Source: Bacillota bacterium
Lineage (GTDB): Bacteria > Bacillota > Clostridia > Christensenellales > SZUA-584
Direction: 5' to 3'
DNA: 64,000 bases
NCBI GenBank assembly: GCA_023460085.1
Contig: JAEWRI010000036.1
Location: 310,001 to 374,000 of the forward strand
In this document: one piece after another, positions 1 to 8,114 of the stretch
How the letters are laid out: each line of letters opens with the position of its first letter
How positions within the stretch are numbered: the first letter of the stretch is position 1
Program-made: the position numbers and the translations under genes
The notes under the pieces: generated by a model
What the model was told of the DNA's origin: nothing
Database searches by the model: none
Seen by the model: the letters and a program-made list of their open reading frames with translations, nothing else

Positions 1-138
1 GACATCATACTCACCCGGCACTTTGCGCCAACCCGGACAGAACGGGCACCGGCCCTTGGGCATCTGCGGCCTGTTTTGCCGGGCCGATGTCACCATCACC
101 CAATCGTTCCTGAAAGGATTATATCTTAATTCAGCCAT
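1..138 (-). CDS. galT: Galactose-1-phosphate uridylyltransferase, N-terminal fragment cut by the window edge
   Basis: Forty-six codons are visible from an ATG at 138, preceded by AAGGAA. The peptide opens MAELRYNPFRNDWVMV and has a CPFCPG motif (Cys31, Cys34). Class I GalT enzymes of the Leloir pathway share this N-terminus, where the Cys pair helps bind a structural metal ion. The reaction transfers UMP from UDP-glucose to galactose-1-phosphate. The gene follows the second galactanase by 52 nt on the same strand, so it is probably the continuation of the galactan operon and would use the galactose released there. The rest lies outside the window, so intactness cannot be judged. Confidence 0.85.
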   Translation of the reverse strand, partial: MAELRYNPFRNDWVMVTSARQNRPQMPKGRCPFCPGWRKVPGEYDV

Positions 139-190
139 GTCTCATTTCCTTATGCATGAAATAACCGCACCTTTTTCAGTCAGTATTGTC

Positions 191-1312
191 TCATCTTGCT
201 TGAACCTCCAAATCGCGTATCATCTTAAGTGTGGGCAGCACATTGCCTTGATAATCAAAAAGCGCCTGATTGGCCCATTCATTACCGCCATAGCCCGTTT
301 CTCCAATATATTCACAGCCTGCCTTGGTAGCCCAACCGGTACCTTCAACCGGCAGCCACGCCGGTTCCCAGTAGATAAAACCACAGCCAAGCTCATCGGG
401 AACAGCACGGATTCTTTCCGTCAACGCTTGAATAAATGCCGTCTGCCCGTTTTGCGTCATGGGAAACGGAACGCGCTTTGCCAGTTCCAACGTTGCCGCC
501 ATACCCCGGCCTACTCCAATTGATATCTCCTCTTTGGCGCGGTACTCTTCTATCGAGAAGCCTGTACTCGTTTCCGCCACAATCAGGGGCTTACCGTAGC
601 GCCGCGCAAGGTCGTTCATATTACCTCCAAGATCATCCATCGTCCCGTGCCAGAACGGGTAATAGCTGAGCCCGATACAGTCGAATTCCTCGCCGCCGTT
701 TGCCAGGTAATTATCAAACCAATCGCGGTAAAGGTCGTTTCGGCCCCCGTTATCCAAATGTATCATAACGAAAATATCACAATCAATCTCCCTTGTCGCC
801 CGGATACCGGCACTGATCAGCCTCGCTATTTCGGGGTACGCGGGCTTTCTCCCATTCGGCCATAACAAACCGTTGGTGACCTCATTGCCGATCGCGACCA
901 TCTGAGGTAATAACCCCAACCCCTGAAGGCTTTGCAGCGTCTGCCTGGTATAGCGGTACACCGCGTTTTCGAGTTCCTCACCGTTCATGGCGCGCCATGC
1001 TTTGGGCACATATTGTTTGCCTGGATCTGCCCAAAAGTCTGAGTAATGGAAATCCAGCAGCCAGTCCATACCCAATGCGGCTGCTCGTTTGGCCAAACGA
1101 ATGACGCAGGGCAGGTCGTTGGTACCGCCACCGTAAGGTTCGCCCGCTTCCGAATACGGATCGTTCCAAAGCCGGAGCCGGATTAAATCTGTGCCATAGC
1201 TGTGCAGGATATGAAGACAATCCTGCTCCTTTCTATTGTCAAAGAACCTGCCGCCGCAACGCTCGACCTCCTCGAGAGATGAGCAGTCCATTCCTGTATA
1301 CCATCTTTTCAT
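191..1312 (-). CDS. GH53 endo-beta-1,4-galactanase, cytoplasmic
   Basis: A 373-aa single-domain glycoside hydrolase family 53 protein, which cuts beta-1,4-galactan or galacto-oligosaccharides. It shows GGGTNDLP (61-68), HYSDFWADP (89-97), the acid/base Glu144 in GNEVTNG and the nucleophile Glu247 in IVAETS. There is no signal peptide, whereas galactanases that attack polymer are normally secreted. That suggests it acts on imported oligosaccharides. Its ATG overlaps the TGA of the zinc-ribbon gene by 4 nt, so translation is probably coupled. It is a diverged paralogue of the GH53 gene at 6822-7895. Confidence 0.9.
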   Translation of the reverse strand: MKRWYTGMDCSSLEEVERCGGRFFDNRKEQDCLHILHSYGTDLIRLRLWNDPYSEAGEPYGGGTNDLPCVIRLAKRAAALGMDWLLDFHYSDFWADPGKQYVPKAWRAMNGEELENAVYRYTRQTLQSLQGLGLLPQMVAIGNEVTNGLLWPNGRKPAYPEIARLISAGIRATREIDCDIFVMIHLDNGGRNDLYRDWFDNYLANGGEEFDCIGLSYYPFWHGTMDDLGGNMNDLARRYGKPLIVAETSTGFSIEEYRAKEEISIGVGRGMAATLELAKRVPFPMTQNGQTAFIQALTERIRAVPDELGCGFIYWEPAWLPVEGTGWATKAGCEYIGETGYGGNEWANQALFDYQGNVLPTLKMIRDLEVQAR

Positions 1313-1590
1313 TTTCTTTCCTCTCCGTTACAACTGATGTGTGATGCATGACTCGCAGGGTGATCATCTAACACTTCAAAATCGTTTTCGCCAAACCGCT
1401 TCATCATATCGCGGTAGCGGAATCGAACCATTTCATTTTTTGCAAGAACATCGGTCTCACTGCCGGTATACTGACAGCGCAGGCAATAGTACTCATCTTT
1501 TTCTTTATCAAAAAACATATCAATATCCAAATCACGCATAAAGCACGACGGGCAGCGATAGTTCAGTCTGCCTTTTCCAGATTGAGCCAT
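1309..1590 (-). CDS. Small zinc-ribbon protein of unknown function
   Basis: A 93-aa protein with two Cys pairs, CPSC near residues 13-16 and CLRC near residues 36-39, spaced as in a zinc ribbon. An acidic, aromatic strand (DMFFDKEKDEYY) lies between them. The rest is charged, with no membrane segment. It overlaps the end of the upstream 610-aa gene by 28 nt and the start of the GH53 gene by 4 nt, so it sits inside the sugar operon and is co-translated with it. No enzymatic motif is visible. It could be a regulator, a partner of one of its neighbours or an unrelated passenger. I do not recognise a named family. Confidence 0.7.
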   Translation of the reverse strand: MAQSGKGRLNYRCPSCFMRDLDIDMFFDKEKDEYYCLRCQYTGSETDVLAKNEMVRFRYRDMMKRFGENDFEVLDDHPASHASHISCNGEERK

Positions 1591-3395
1591 GTGGTGAAAC
1601 CCTCCTTATTTTTCAACTTCCCTCTGTAGCCAAGGGTGAACATGGGGCTGAACGGATAGCCCTCCTTGAAATATCCGGTCTTTTCCCTGCCTTCGCAAGT
1701 CATGGATACGCGCGTATTGACGGGCGGCAGTGTGCACGCCGAATAATCGGCGCCGCCTAATGATCGTTCACGGCATTTGTATTCATAGGGCAGCGCCGTT
1801 CTTTTACCGCCCCTGCCCAGTTCAAGCATCAAAGCCGTCATATCCTCGGCATACTCCGTCGTCCCATAACAAGCCACGATATACTCATTAATCGTAACTT
1901 CCGCATCGGGGCTGCTTGCTTTAATTATTCTGCGGTCAAATCGGATCCGGCTGCTGCCCTCCTCGAATGTGATGATGGTTTGCAATGTAATTGCCAGGTC
2001 GGAAAATTCAATATCCACCGCATCCAGCGTCAGAACGCGGAACTTGCCTTCCCGTGAGAAATGTGCTTTCGTGCGGCACAGGCACAGGTCTACCTCTTCT
2101 CCGTTGTGTATAATTTGGGCGCTGCGCACGGTTCCTTCTCCAGCGTAATGCGTAAAATAACCGGCACGGTATTTCTCCTGAATAAGAAACGGATAGCTCG
2201 CATCCTGCATATGCTTGGTCCCGATGCCGACGGGCCTTTCCTGTTTCGCCACATATGGACGCAGGTCAACAAGTGCGCCACCTTGGTCCATGTTGATGCA
2301 GACACGTATGTTGGGGTCACAGTACCAGAAAACCTGTTTCGTACTTCCGTAAAGAATATCCCGCCACAAAGCGCATTCCGGTTCAGTATAGGTTTTCTTC
2401 TGCCGGTAGTAATCGGCAAACTCGCTCATGGTCATATCCACAAGCTTATCTTCTTTTTTGAGTTGACCGTAGTAGGCGCAACTATCAGCATACGATTGGT
2501 AAAGCAGTTCATAAGGCGCTTCCCACCGACCCGCCTTGTTCATCCAGCCCGGGCCGACAAACATCATATTATAGGAATAACCGTTATTGAATTTAGCCTG
2601 ATAACGATATTGATCGATCAGGTTAAACAGATACGGATACTGCCCGTCCTGATAGATCATGCCCCGAAGAACGTTTTGCGGGTGCGTGCCGAAATTAGAG
2701 CCGTTGCCGTCATAGCAGGCGATCAGATCGCGGCTAAGGTGCGGAATCGCCACAATACCGCAGTCCTCTTCTTCGTTTGCAGCAGGCGCATGCGTATTGG
2801 CTCTGGAAGGAATCCAGGGCGCCCACGGACCGCCGTCCATAAAGGTATACCAACTGTTGTTGCAGGTGTGATAGGCCTTTGGACCTTCCTCCCAGCAGGT
2901 GGCCACCGCGCATTTAACGGAAGGATAAGTCTCTTTAATATGGTTAATCAGCTCGGCGTCCATATAATACGAGCCTGTTGACTCCGGATAAAAGCCAAAG
3001 CATTCGTAGAACTTTTCAAAAACATCCCGGACAATGGCTTTCTTATCCTCCATGGAGAACATCCAAATACAGAATTCCTTTGTCTGGTATTTGTCACGGA
3101 ACTCTTTGCACGGAAGCCCCAACAGCGTAAGCCCGATCTCATCACCGAACTGCGCATGATGCTGTTTGGCAAGGTTGACCGCTTCGTCGTTAAAGAGGCT
3201 CGCATACGTCATTTGTATCGTCGTTTTGAGCCCATTCTCGTGAGCCAGGAGCTGCTGTGTTTTAAAAATGTCCAGGCTCTCAGTCAAAAGCGTTTTGCGT
3301 GTAATGTCTTCAGCCTTGCCATGGCCTGTTACTTTCTCCGCGTATTCCGGCACCATTTCGGGCCTGTGAACGAGGTTCAAAATCATTTTGTTCAT
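1563..3395 (-). CDS. Uncharacterised 610-aa protein of the galactan operon, possibly carbohydrate-active
   Basis: A soluble protein of about 610 aa with no signal peptide. I chose the ATG at 3395 because AAAGGA lies 6 nt upstream; an in-frame ATG at 3410 has a weaker site. The N-terminal half has a barrel-like pattern, with FGFYPESTGSYYMD near residues 135-150 and a Trp-rich stretch (GGPWAPWIPSRANTH) near 190. Both recall glycoside hydrolase/deacetylase barrels and large DUF proteins found in polysaccharide loci. The C-terminal half looks beta-rich. No catalytic pair can be named with confidence. Its place between the permeases and a galactanase argues for a role in oligosaccharide breakdown, but that is inference. 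Confidence 0.7.
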   Translation of the reverse strand: MNKMILNLVHRPEMVPEYAEKVTGHGKAEDITRKTLLTESLDIFKTQQLLAHENGLKTTIQMTYASLFNDEAVNLAKQHHAQFGDEIGLTLLGLPCKEFRDKYQTKEFCIWMFSMEDKKAIVRDVFEKFYECFGFYPESTGSYYMDAELINHIKETYPSVKCAVATCWEEGPKAYHTCNNSWYTFMDGGPWAPWIPSRANTHAPAANEEEDCGIVAIPHLSRDLIACYDGNGSNFGTHPQNVLRGMIYQDGQYPYLFNLIDQYRYQAKFNNGYSYNMMFVGPGWMNKAGRWEAPYELLYQSYADSCAYYGQLKKEDKLVDMTMSEFADYYRQKKTYTEPECALWRDILYGSTKQVFWYCDPNIRVCINMDQGGALVDLRPYVAKQERPVGIGTKHMQDASYPFLIQEKYRAGYFTHYAGEGTVRSAQIIHNGEEVDLCLCRTKAHFSREGKFRVLTLDAVDIEFSDLAITLQTIITFEEGSSRIRFDRRIIKASSPDAEVTINEYIVACYGTTEYAEDMTALMLELGRGGKRTALPYEYKCRERSLGGADYSACTLPPVNTRVSMTCEGREKTGYFKEGYPFSPMFTLGYRGKLKNKEGFTTWLNLEKAD

Positions 3396-3608
3396 GTATA
3401 TTCCTTTCATACGCCATCATCCTCGCGGTCACAACAGGTGTTTTTTCGGTTCAAGGCATACGCTAACACAAAGCCTGTAATTAACGGCATACTGCTCAAA
3501 GCCTATGGCAGAATCGCACGGGGATGACAGCGCCAGACCTGCCGAAGTTTGCGCTAATATGTTACAGCCTAATGAGCTATGATGACGACGTTATTCTTCT
3601 TCTCCTGT

Positions 3609-4433
3609 TTATTCTTTGATTCCTGTAGCCGCCAACCCATTTTGTATAAAACGTTGCATGAACATAAACATGATCATAATGGGTATGGAAGAAAGCACTG
3701 CGGCTGCTGCGAACAAAGTCCAGTTCGTTGCAAACTGATTTGTTAAAAATGTTTGCAGTCCAACCGCCAAAGTATGGTTTACCGGCGAGTTTAAAAATAC
3801 AGAAGATATGATGTATTCACTGTACGTTGCAATAAATGAGAAAACAAATATCACCGCCAGCTGAGGCGCCGCAAGTGGCAGAATGATCCTGAAAAACACG
3901 GCAAAGTGGCTAGCACCGTCAACAAAAGCAGCCTCGTCCAACTCCTTTGGTATCGCGTCAATATATGCTTTTAAAAGCCAAATGTTAAAAGCGCTCCCCC
4001 CTGCCAAAACAAAAATCAACACAAGAATATTATCCGACAGGCCGAATTTATATATCAGAATATAATACCCGGCTACCGCCATGCTGCTTGGAAAAACCTG
4101 AAGGACCAGCAGTGTCAAAAGCCCGTTTCTTCTGCCCGGAAATCGCATTCTGGAAAACGCGTAGGCCGACAGGCTTGTCAAAACCAACTGAATAACGGAT
4201 ACGGCAATACATATTTTAAGCGAGTTTAATATCCATGTCACAAAGTTGGTTTGGGTGAGCAAATCACTGTAGTTTTGCAGTCCCAGAGTTTTGGGAAATA
4301 ATGACGTTGTAAAGAAGCTCTGCCCTTTGGAGAACGAGGCCATGAATATCCAACTGGCGGGAAACAGCACCAATATGATGACCACCCAAATAATGATCCT
4401 GTTTATCCATAAAACACGTTTCCCTGTACCCAT
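3609..4433 (-). CDS. ABC sugar transporter permease, MalG/GanQ type
   Basis: A 274-aa inner membrane protein with about six hydrophobic segments. The cytoplasmic EAA loop, EAAFVDGASHFAVFFRIILP (about residues 167-186), docks the ATPase in CUT1 sugar importers. It starts 1 nt after the stop of the other permease gene, so the pair is translated together and should form a heterodimer. With the binding protein at 5497-6759 it should import galacto-oligosaccharides. No ATPase gene is nearby; a shared MsmX-like ATPase encoded elsewhere is the usual solution in Firmicutes. A 213-nt gap separates it from the downstream 610-aa gene. Confidence 0.9.
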   Translation of the reverse strand: MGTGKRVLWINRIIIWVVIILVLFPASWIFMASFSKGQSFFTTSLFPKTLGLQNYSDLLTQTNFVTWILNSLKICIAVSVIQLVLTSLSAYAFSRMRFPGRRNGLLTLLVLQVFPSSMAVAGYYILIYKFGLSDNILVLIFVLAGGSAFNIWLLKAYIDAIPKELDEAAFVDGASHFAVFFRIILPLAAPQLAVIFVFSFIATYSEYIISSVFLNSPVNHTLAVGLQTFLTNQFATNWTLFAAAAVLSSIPIMIMFMFMQRFIQNGLAATGIKE

Positions 4434-4434
4434 G

Positions 4435-5349
4435 CTATTTTTCCTCCTTAAATGCGCCCGACAGCCGTAAGTTGATCAGGGTGAGGGTGCCAACGATGAT
4501 AAATATAAGCACACTCAGTGTTGCGGATAAGTCATATCTGTTTGACCATGTCGTCATCTTGTAGACTGTGCTCGCCAATATATCCGTACTGCCCGCAAAT
4601 TGTGAACCTACCCGCGCAGGTCCCCCCTGTGTAATCATATAGATATTCCCAAAGTTGTTGAAGTTTGCGGCAAACGAAGCAACGACGAGAGGCAGGCTGA
4701 CCCTCATGAGTAGCGGTAACGTGATTCGTTTAAAGGCATACCAGCGGGATGCTCCCTCAACCTTGGCGGCCTCATAATAAGTGGGAGAAATGGATTGCAG
4801 CCCTCCCAGACACACATTGAGCATATACGGGAATCCAAGCCAAACGTTCACCATAATGATTCCCACCCTCGCCCAAAATGCATCTGTCATCCACGGTATT
4901 CCTTCGGTGAGTCCAATCATGCTAAGCAGATTATTGATTCCGCCATATTGTTCGTTAAGCAGTCCCTGCCAGGATAATATCGCGATCGTAGCTGGCAGCG
5001 CCCAGGGTATGATTAAAAGTGTGCGGTATATCTTCGACTCCCTTTTATTAAGGCTATTCAGCAGCACGGCTAATCCTATTCCAACAAAATACGAAAGAAG
5101 CGTACTGAGCACTGCAAAGCAAACTGTCCATCCAAGCACAGGAAAAAAAGTATTCTTAAGACTGCTGGTTAAAATAGTCTCGTAGTTTTCAAAGCCTACC
5201 AAGTCGTAATCATCTATGTGATACAGATTATAATTGGTGAAGGAAATGAAAATCGTATAAGCGATTGGCAGACATGTCAGTACCAAGATTGATATCATGG
5301 CCGGAGACAGGAAGCCATACGCAACCAAGTTGTTTTTTAATTTTCTCAT
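4435..5349 (-). CDS. ABC sugar transporter permease, MalF/GanP type
   Basis: A permease of about 304 aa with six or so membrane segments and the EAA loop EAAKVEGASRWYAFKRITLP. I placed the start at the ATG at 5349 (MRKLKNNLVAYGF), with GAGGA about 10 nt upstream. An ATG at 5412 would add 21 residues that look non-coding and do not fit a permease N-terminus. It is the first permease after the binding-protein gene and is separated from it by a strong hairpin at 5446-5479. It is expected to pair with the 3609-4433 product. Confidence 0.88.
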   Translation of the reverse strand: MRKLKNNLVAYGFLSPAMISILVLTCLPIAYTIFISFTNYNLYHIDDYDLVGFENYETILTSSLKNTFFPVLGWTVCFAVLSTLLSYFVGIGLAVLLNSLNKRESKIYRTLLIIPWALPATIAILSWQGLLNEQYGGINNLLSMIGLTEGIPWMTDAFWARVGIIMVNVWLGFPYMLNVCLGGLQSISPTYYEAAKVEGASRWYAFKRITLPLLMRVSLPLVVASFAANFNNFGNIYMITQGGPARVGSQFAGSTDILASTVYKMTTWSNRYDLSATLSVLIFIIVGTLTLINLRLSGAFKEEK

Positions 5350-5445
5350 TGTGCTTGAATCCTCATAAAACTTTGCTAACAAAACCACGCTTCGGTAAGT
5401 ACATTTTACCATGAAAGCTATATGAGTAGCTTTTTATTTACAGGA

Positions 5446-5479
5446 ACTTAGGATGCGGGGGGGCCCCCGCATCCTAAGT
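5446..5479 (-). other. Perfect 16-bp inverted repeat between binding-protein and permease genes
   Basis: Positions 5446-5461 and 5464-5479 are exact reverse complements around two bases, giving a very stable GC-rich stem in the minus-strand mRNA. No run of U follows on that strand, so it does not look like a simple intrinsic terminator. In binding-protein ABC operons such as malE-malF, hairpins here protect the upstream message from 3' decay and let the binding protein be made in excess. I infer that role. Confidence 0.75.
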
Positions 5480-5496
5480 GAAACTAAAGCAATCTC

Positions 5497-6759
5497 TCAA
5501 GAACCCGAATCCATTAATGCTATGCCTTCCTTAAATTGCTCTACAATGTACTGGGCGGCTTCTTCCGGAGTAGTAGTACCCTGGAACATCAGCTTCATAT
5601 TGTCGGAATAGGGTGTCCAAAGCTGACCCAATTCAGCCACCGTCGGCAAAGGCTCACCGTTTGCAATCTGGTTCATGAAACCAAGGGTGTTATCGTCAAC
5701 GGTAATCTGCTGCTGCGCACTTAAGCTGGCCGGGATCCTTGAACCGACCTCATACATCTCAACCGCCGCCTCTTCCATCAGGAATTTGTAAAAATCCAAT
5801 ACCGCAGCCGTTTTTTCCGTTTTAGAGCTTACAAATCCAACCTGAGTTCCGACAGGCGTAACAAACGGATTCCCGTTCAATGTTGGCATTTCAGCAACTG
5901 CGAAGTTGACGCCGGCTGAAGTAAACGCTTCAACATCCCACGGCCCGCCGATGAAGAAAGCCGTTTCCTGATTTTCAAAAGCGCTTCGTGCAATATCATA
6001 TGTAATATCCGACGTCAGAAAACCTGCGTCAACCATACTCTGGATATACTGATATGCCTGTACTGCGCCTTCGTTAGCCAGGCCTATGTCTTCGACGTCA
6101 TACATGTTGTTTTCCCAATTGAAGATGTAACCGCCGAATGCCCTTACGAATCCCAGATCGTAGTAAATGCTGGTCGCGTCAAATTTGATACCGCCGCTGT
6201 CTTCCGCAACATCCAGCATCTCATCCCAGGTTTCAGGGGCGCTCTGAACCTTGTCCGTATTGTAAAACAGAGATATCGTTTCAACCGCGATCGGGATGCC
6301 GTAGCGTTTACCATCCACATAGCATGCCTGCACGGCGGCGTCTACATAATCATCGTCGCTGTAGAAGTCCGAGGGCAGCTCCGCAACCAATCCCGCGGCA
6401 ACGAAGGTCGCCAGCTGATCGTTTGCAAAGCCGAAGATACCATCCGGCCCGTCAGCATTGTTTGCCGCCTGTGCAAATTCCTGAACCTCTATGCTTGTGT
6501 TGATGACCTGCGCCGTGTTGCCGGTGCTTTCGCCCCATAGATCAGCATATTTCTGCAGCATTTCCGCTTCTTCCGCAAAGTTGGTCCATATCGTAATTGA
6601 TACGCTTTCAGCACTTTTCGTGCTTTCTGCGCTTTCAGTCGGCTGCTCCGACGGCTGTTCCGACGCTGTTTCTGCAGTCTGGGCGGAACCGCCGCATCCG
6701 CTGAAAACGCTAAGGACCATTAAGACGACCAGTAGAAGACCTGTGAGCTTTTTCATCAT
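5497..6759 (-). CDS. ABC sugar-binding lipoprotein
   Basis: A 420-aa extracellular solute-binding protein of family 1 (MalE-like). The signal peptide ends in a lipobox, VFSGC, with the lipidated Cys at residue 22. A Ser/Thr/Glu-rich linker follows (about 25-50), then a fold starting SITIWTNFAEEAEM. TAAVLDFYKFLMEE and TPEEAAQYIVEQF near the C-terminus are typical of the family. GGAGGAAGA precedes the tandem ATG codons. The neighbours suggest it captures beta-1,4-galacto-oligosaccharides or arabinogalactan pieces at the cell surface for the two permeases. The exact ligand cannot be read from the sequence. Confidence 0.9.
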   Translation of the reverse strand: MMKKLTGLLLVVLMVLSVFSGCGGSAQTAETASEQPSEQPTESAESTKSAESVSITIWTNFAEEAEMLQKYADLWGESTGNTAQVINTSIEVQEFAQAANNADGPDGIFGFANDQLATFVAAGLVAELPSDFYSDDDYVDAAVQACYVDGKRYGIPIAVETISLFYNTDKVQSAPETWDEMLDVAEDSGGIKFDATSIYYDLGFVRAFGGYIFNWENNMYDVEDIGLANEGAVQAYQYIQSMVDAGFLTSDITYDIARSAFENQETAFFIGGPWDVEAFTSAGVNFAVAEMPTLNGNPFVTPVGTQVGFVSSKTEKTAAVLDFYKFLMEEAAVEMYEVGSRIPASLSAQQQITVDDNTLGFMNQIANGEPLPTVAELGQLWTPYSDNMKLMFQGTTTPEEAAQYIVEQFKEGIALMDSGS

Positions 6760-6821
6760 TCTTCCTCCTAAGTTTGATTATATGTTAAGCTGAACATACT
6801 GCAGCTTAAACCTTTTTCAAT

Positions 6822-7895
6822 TCAGAAATCCCGTATTGTTTTTAATGCGGGCAGCGCATTTCCCTCAAAATCGAACAATGCTGAATTACCCCATACGTTT
6901 AATGGGCTTTCATTGCTGTTCAGGTATTTTCTCCCTGCGTCGGACGCCCAAGTCGCTTCCTCAATGTAGATCCATGTGGGTTCCCAATAAAAGAACCCCT
7001 TGCCTCTTCCCCCTTCCACCGATTTAACCGCATTCATCAGGTCCCACATAAACCGGCACTGCCCCTGCTCATCGGTGTTATAGGGGACTGTCTTCGCCAT
7101 CTCCTTTGAACACATCATGGCATCGCCGTTGGCCGGCTGGGTCGTAAACGCAAAACCAGTCTCCACTACGATCAGATCCTTTTGATAGCGTCTGGCGACA
7201 TCGTTCATATTGAATACCAGATCATCAATTGTCCCATGCAGGAATGGATAGTAAGAAAGACCGATCATGTCAAAATTCAGGCCAGCCTCCACAGCCTTAT
7301 CAAACCAGTTCCGATACAGCCTGTTGTCTCCGCCCCAATCCAGATGTATCATCGTCTTGATTTGCGGTTTGACCTTCTTAACCGCATTGATCCCGGCTGT
7401 CAGCAGCCGCACCATAGATTCTGTGTTTTGAAATTGTCCGTCACCGAACAGGAACCCATTCGTAATCTCATTCCCAATCTGAACAATATCCGGCAAAACA
7501 CCATTATGCCCCAGTTCGCTTATTGTCTCAAATGTATAGTCGTAAACCTTTTGTTCGAGCTCTTTTCCACTTATATTCTGCCACGCCTTTGGTTTAAATT
7601 GATTTTTAGGATCAGCCCAAAAATCGCTGTAATGGATATCCAATAAAAACATCATCCGCTTATTTGCTGCGCGCTTGGCCAGTTTGATCGTCGTCGGCAG
7701 GTCGTTTGTGCCACCACCATACGAATTGTTATTTTTATTATACGGATGGCACCATATCCGCAACCGTACAGCATTAATATTATAATCACTCAATATCTGA
7801 ATTGCATCGCCCTGCTGGCCATTACTGTAATACTTGGCACCAAGCTGTTCGATTTCATTTTGAATAGATATGTCTGCTCCTTTGATGAATTGCAT
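6822..7895 (-). CDS. GH53 endo-beta-1,4-galactanase, cytoplasmic, first gene of the operon
   Basis: A 357-aa GH53 catalytic domain with GGGTNDLP (60-67), HYSDFWADP (88-96), acid/base Glu143 in GNEITNG and nucleophile Glu245 in IVVETG. It begins MQFIKGADIS at the fold's first strand, so there is no signal peptide or accessory domain. It is the first gene after the promoter and operator at 7933-7981 and lies 62 nt upstream of the binding-protein gene. Two intracellular GH53 enzymes in one operon may differ in chain length or branch tolerance. GAGGATGTA precedes the ATG. Confidence 0.9.
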   Translation of the reverse strand: MQFIKGADISIQNEIEQLGAKYYSNGQQGDAIQILSDYNINAVRLRIWCHPYNKNNNSYGGGTNDLPTTIKLAKRAANKRMMFLLDIHYSDFWADPKNQFKPKAWQNISGKELEQKVYDYTFETISELGHNGVLPDIVQIGNEITNGFLFGDGQFQNTESMVRLLTAGINAVKKVKPQIKTMIHLDWGGDNRLYRNWFDKAVEAGLNFDMIGLSYYPFLHGTIDDLVFNMNDVARRYQKDLIVVETGFAFTTQPANGDAMMCSKEMAKTVPYNTDEQGQCRFMWDLMNAVKSVEGGRGKGFFYWEPTWIYIEEATWASDAGRKYLNSNESPLNVWGNSALFDFEGNALPALKTIRDF

Positions 7896-7932
7896 TACAT
7901 CCTCGCTTTAGTAATTATTTTATCTTTATTAT

Positions 7933-7981
7933 AGTAAAACATTTACTTTATTAAAGTATCACGGCAATTACATATTGTCAA
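7933..7981 (-). promoter_or_regulatory. Promoter and LacI-type operator of the galactan operon
   Basis: On the minus strand TTGACA (7976-7981) is followed after 17 bp by TACTTT (7953-7958). Just downstream lies the dyad AGTAAAACATTTACT (7933-7947), with half sites GTAAA and TTTAC separated by 3 bp. The same GTAAA-N3-TTTAC pattern occurs in front of the LacI-family gene at 10367-10379. A repressor bound here would block transcription start. Operator assignment is inference from the shared motif. Confidence 0.7.
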
Positions 7982-8114
7982 GTATAAAGATTGATTTTTA
8001 CAGGGGTGATATGGATTTTTAATATTACTCTGTTTTCAATCATGAATAATATGGATATCGAATCGTAGAAAAAAAAGCCTACGTTAATCGCAACGTTTTA
8101 TATTACAATTCTAA

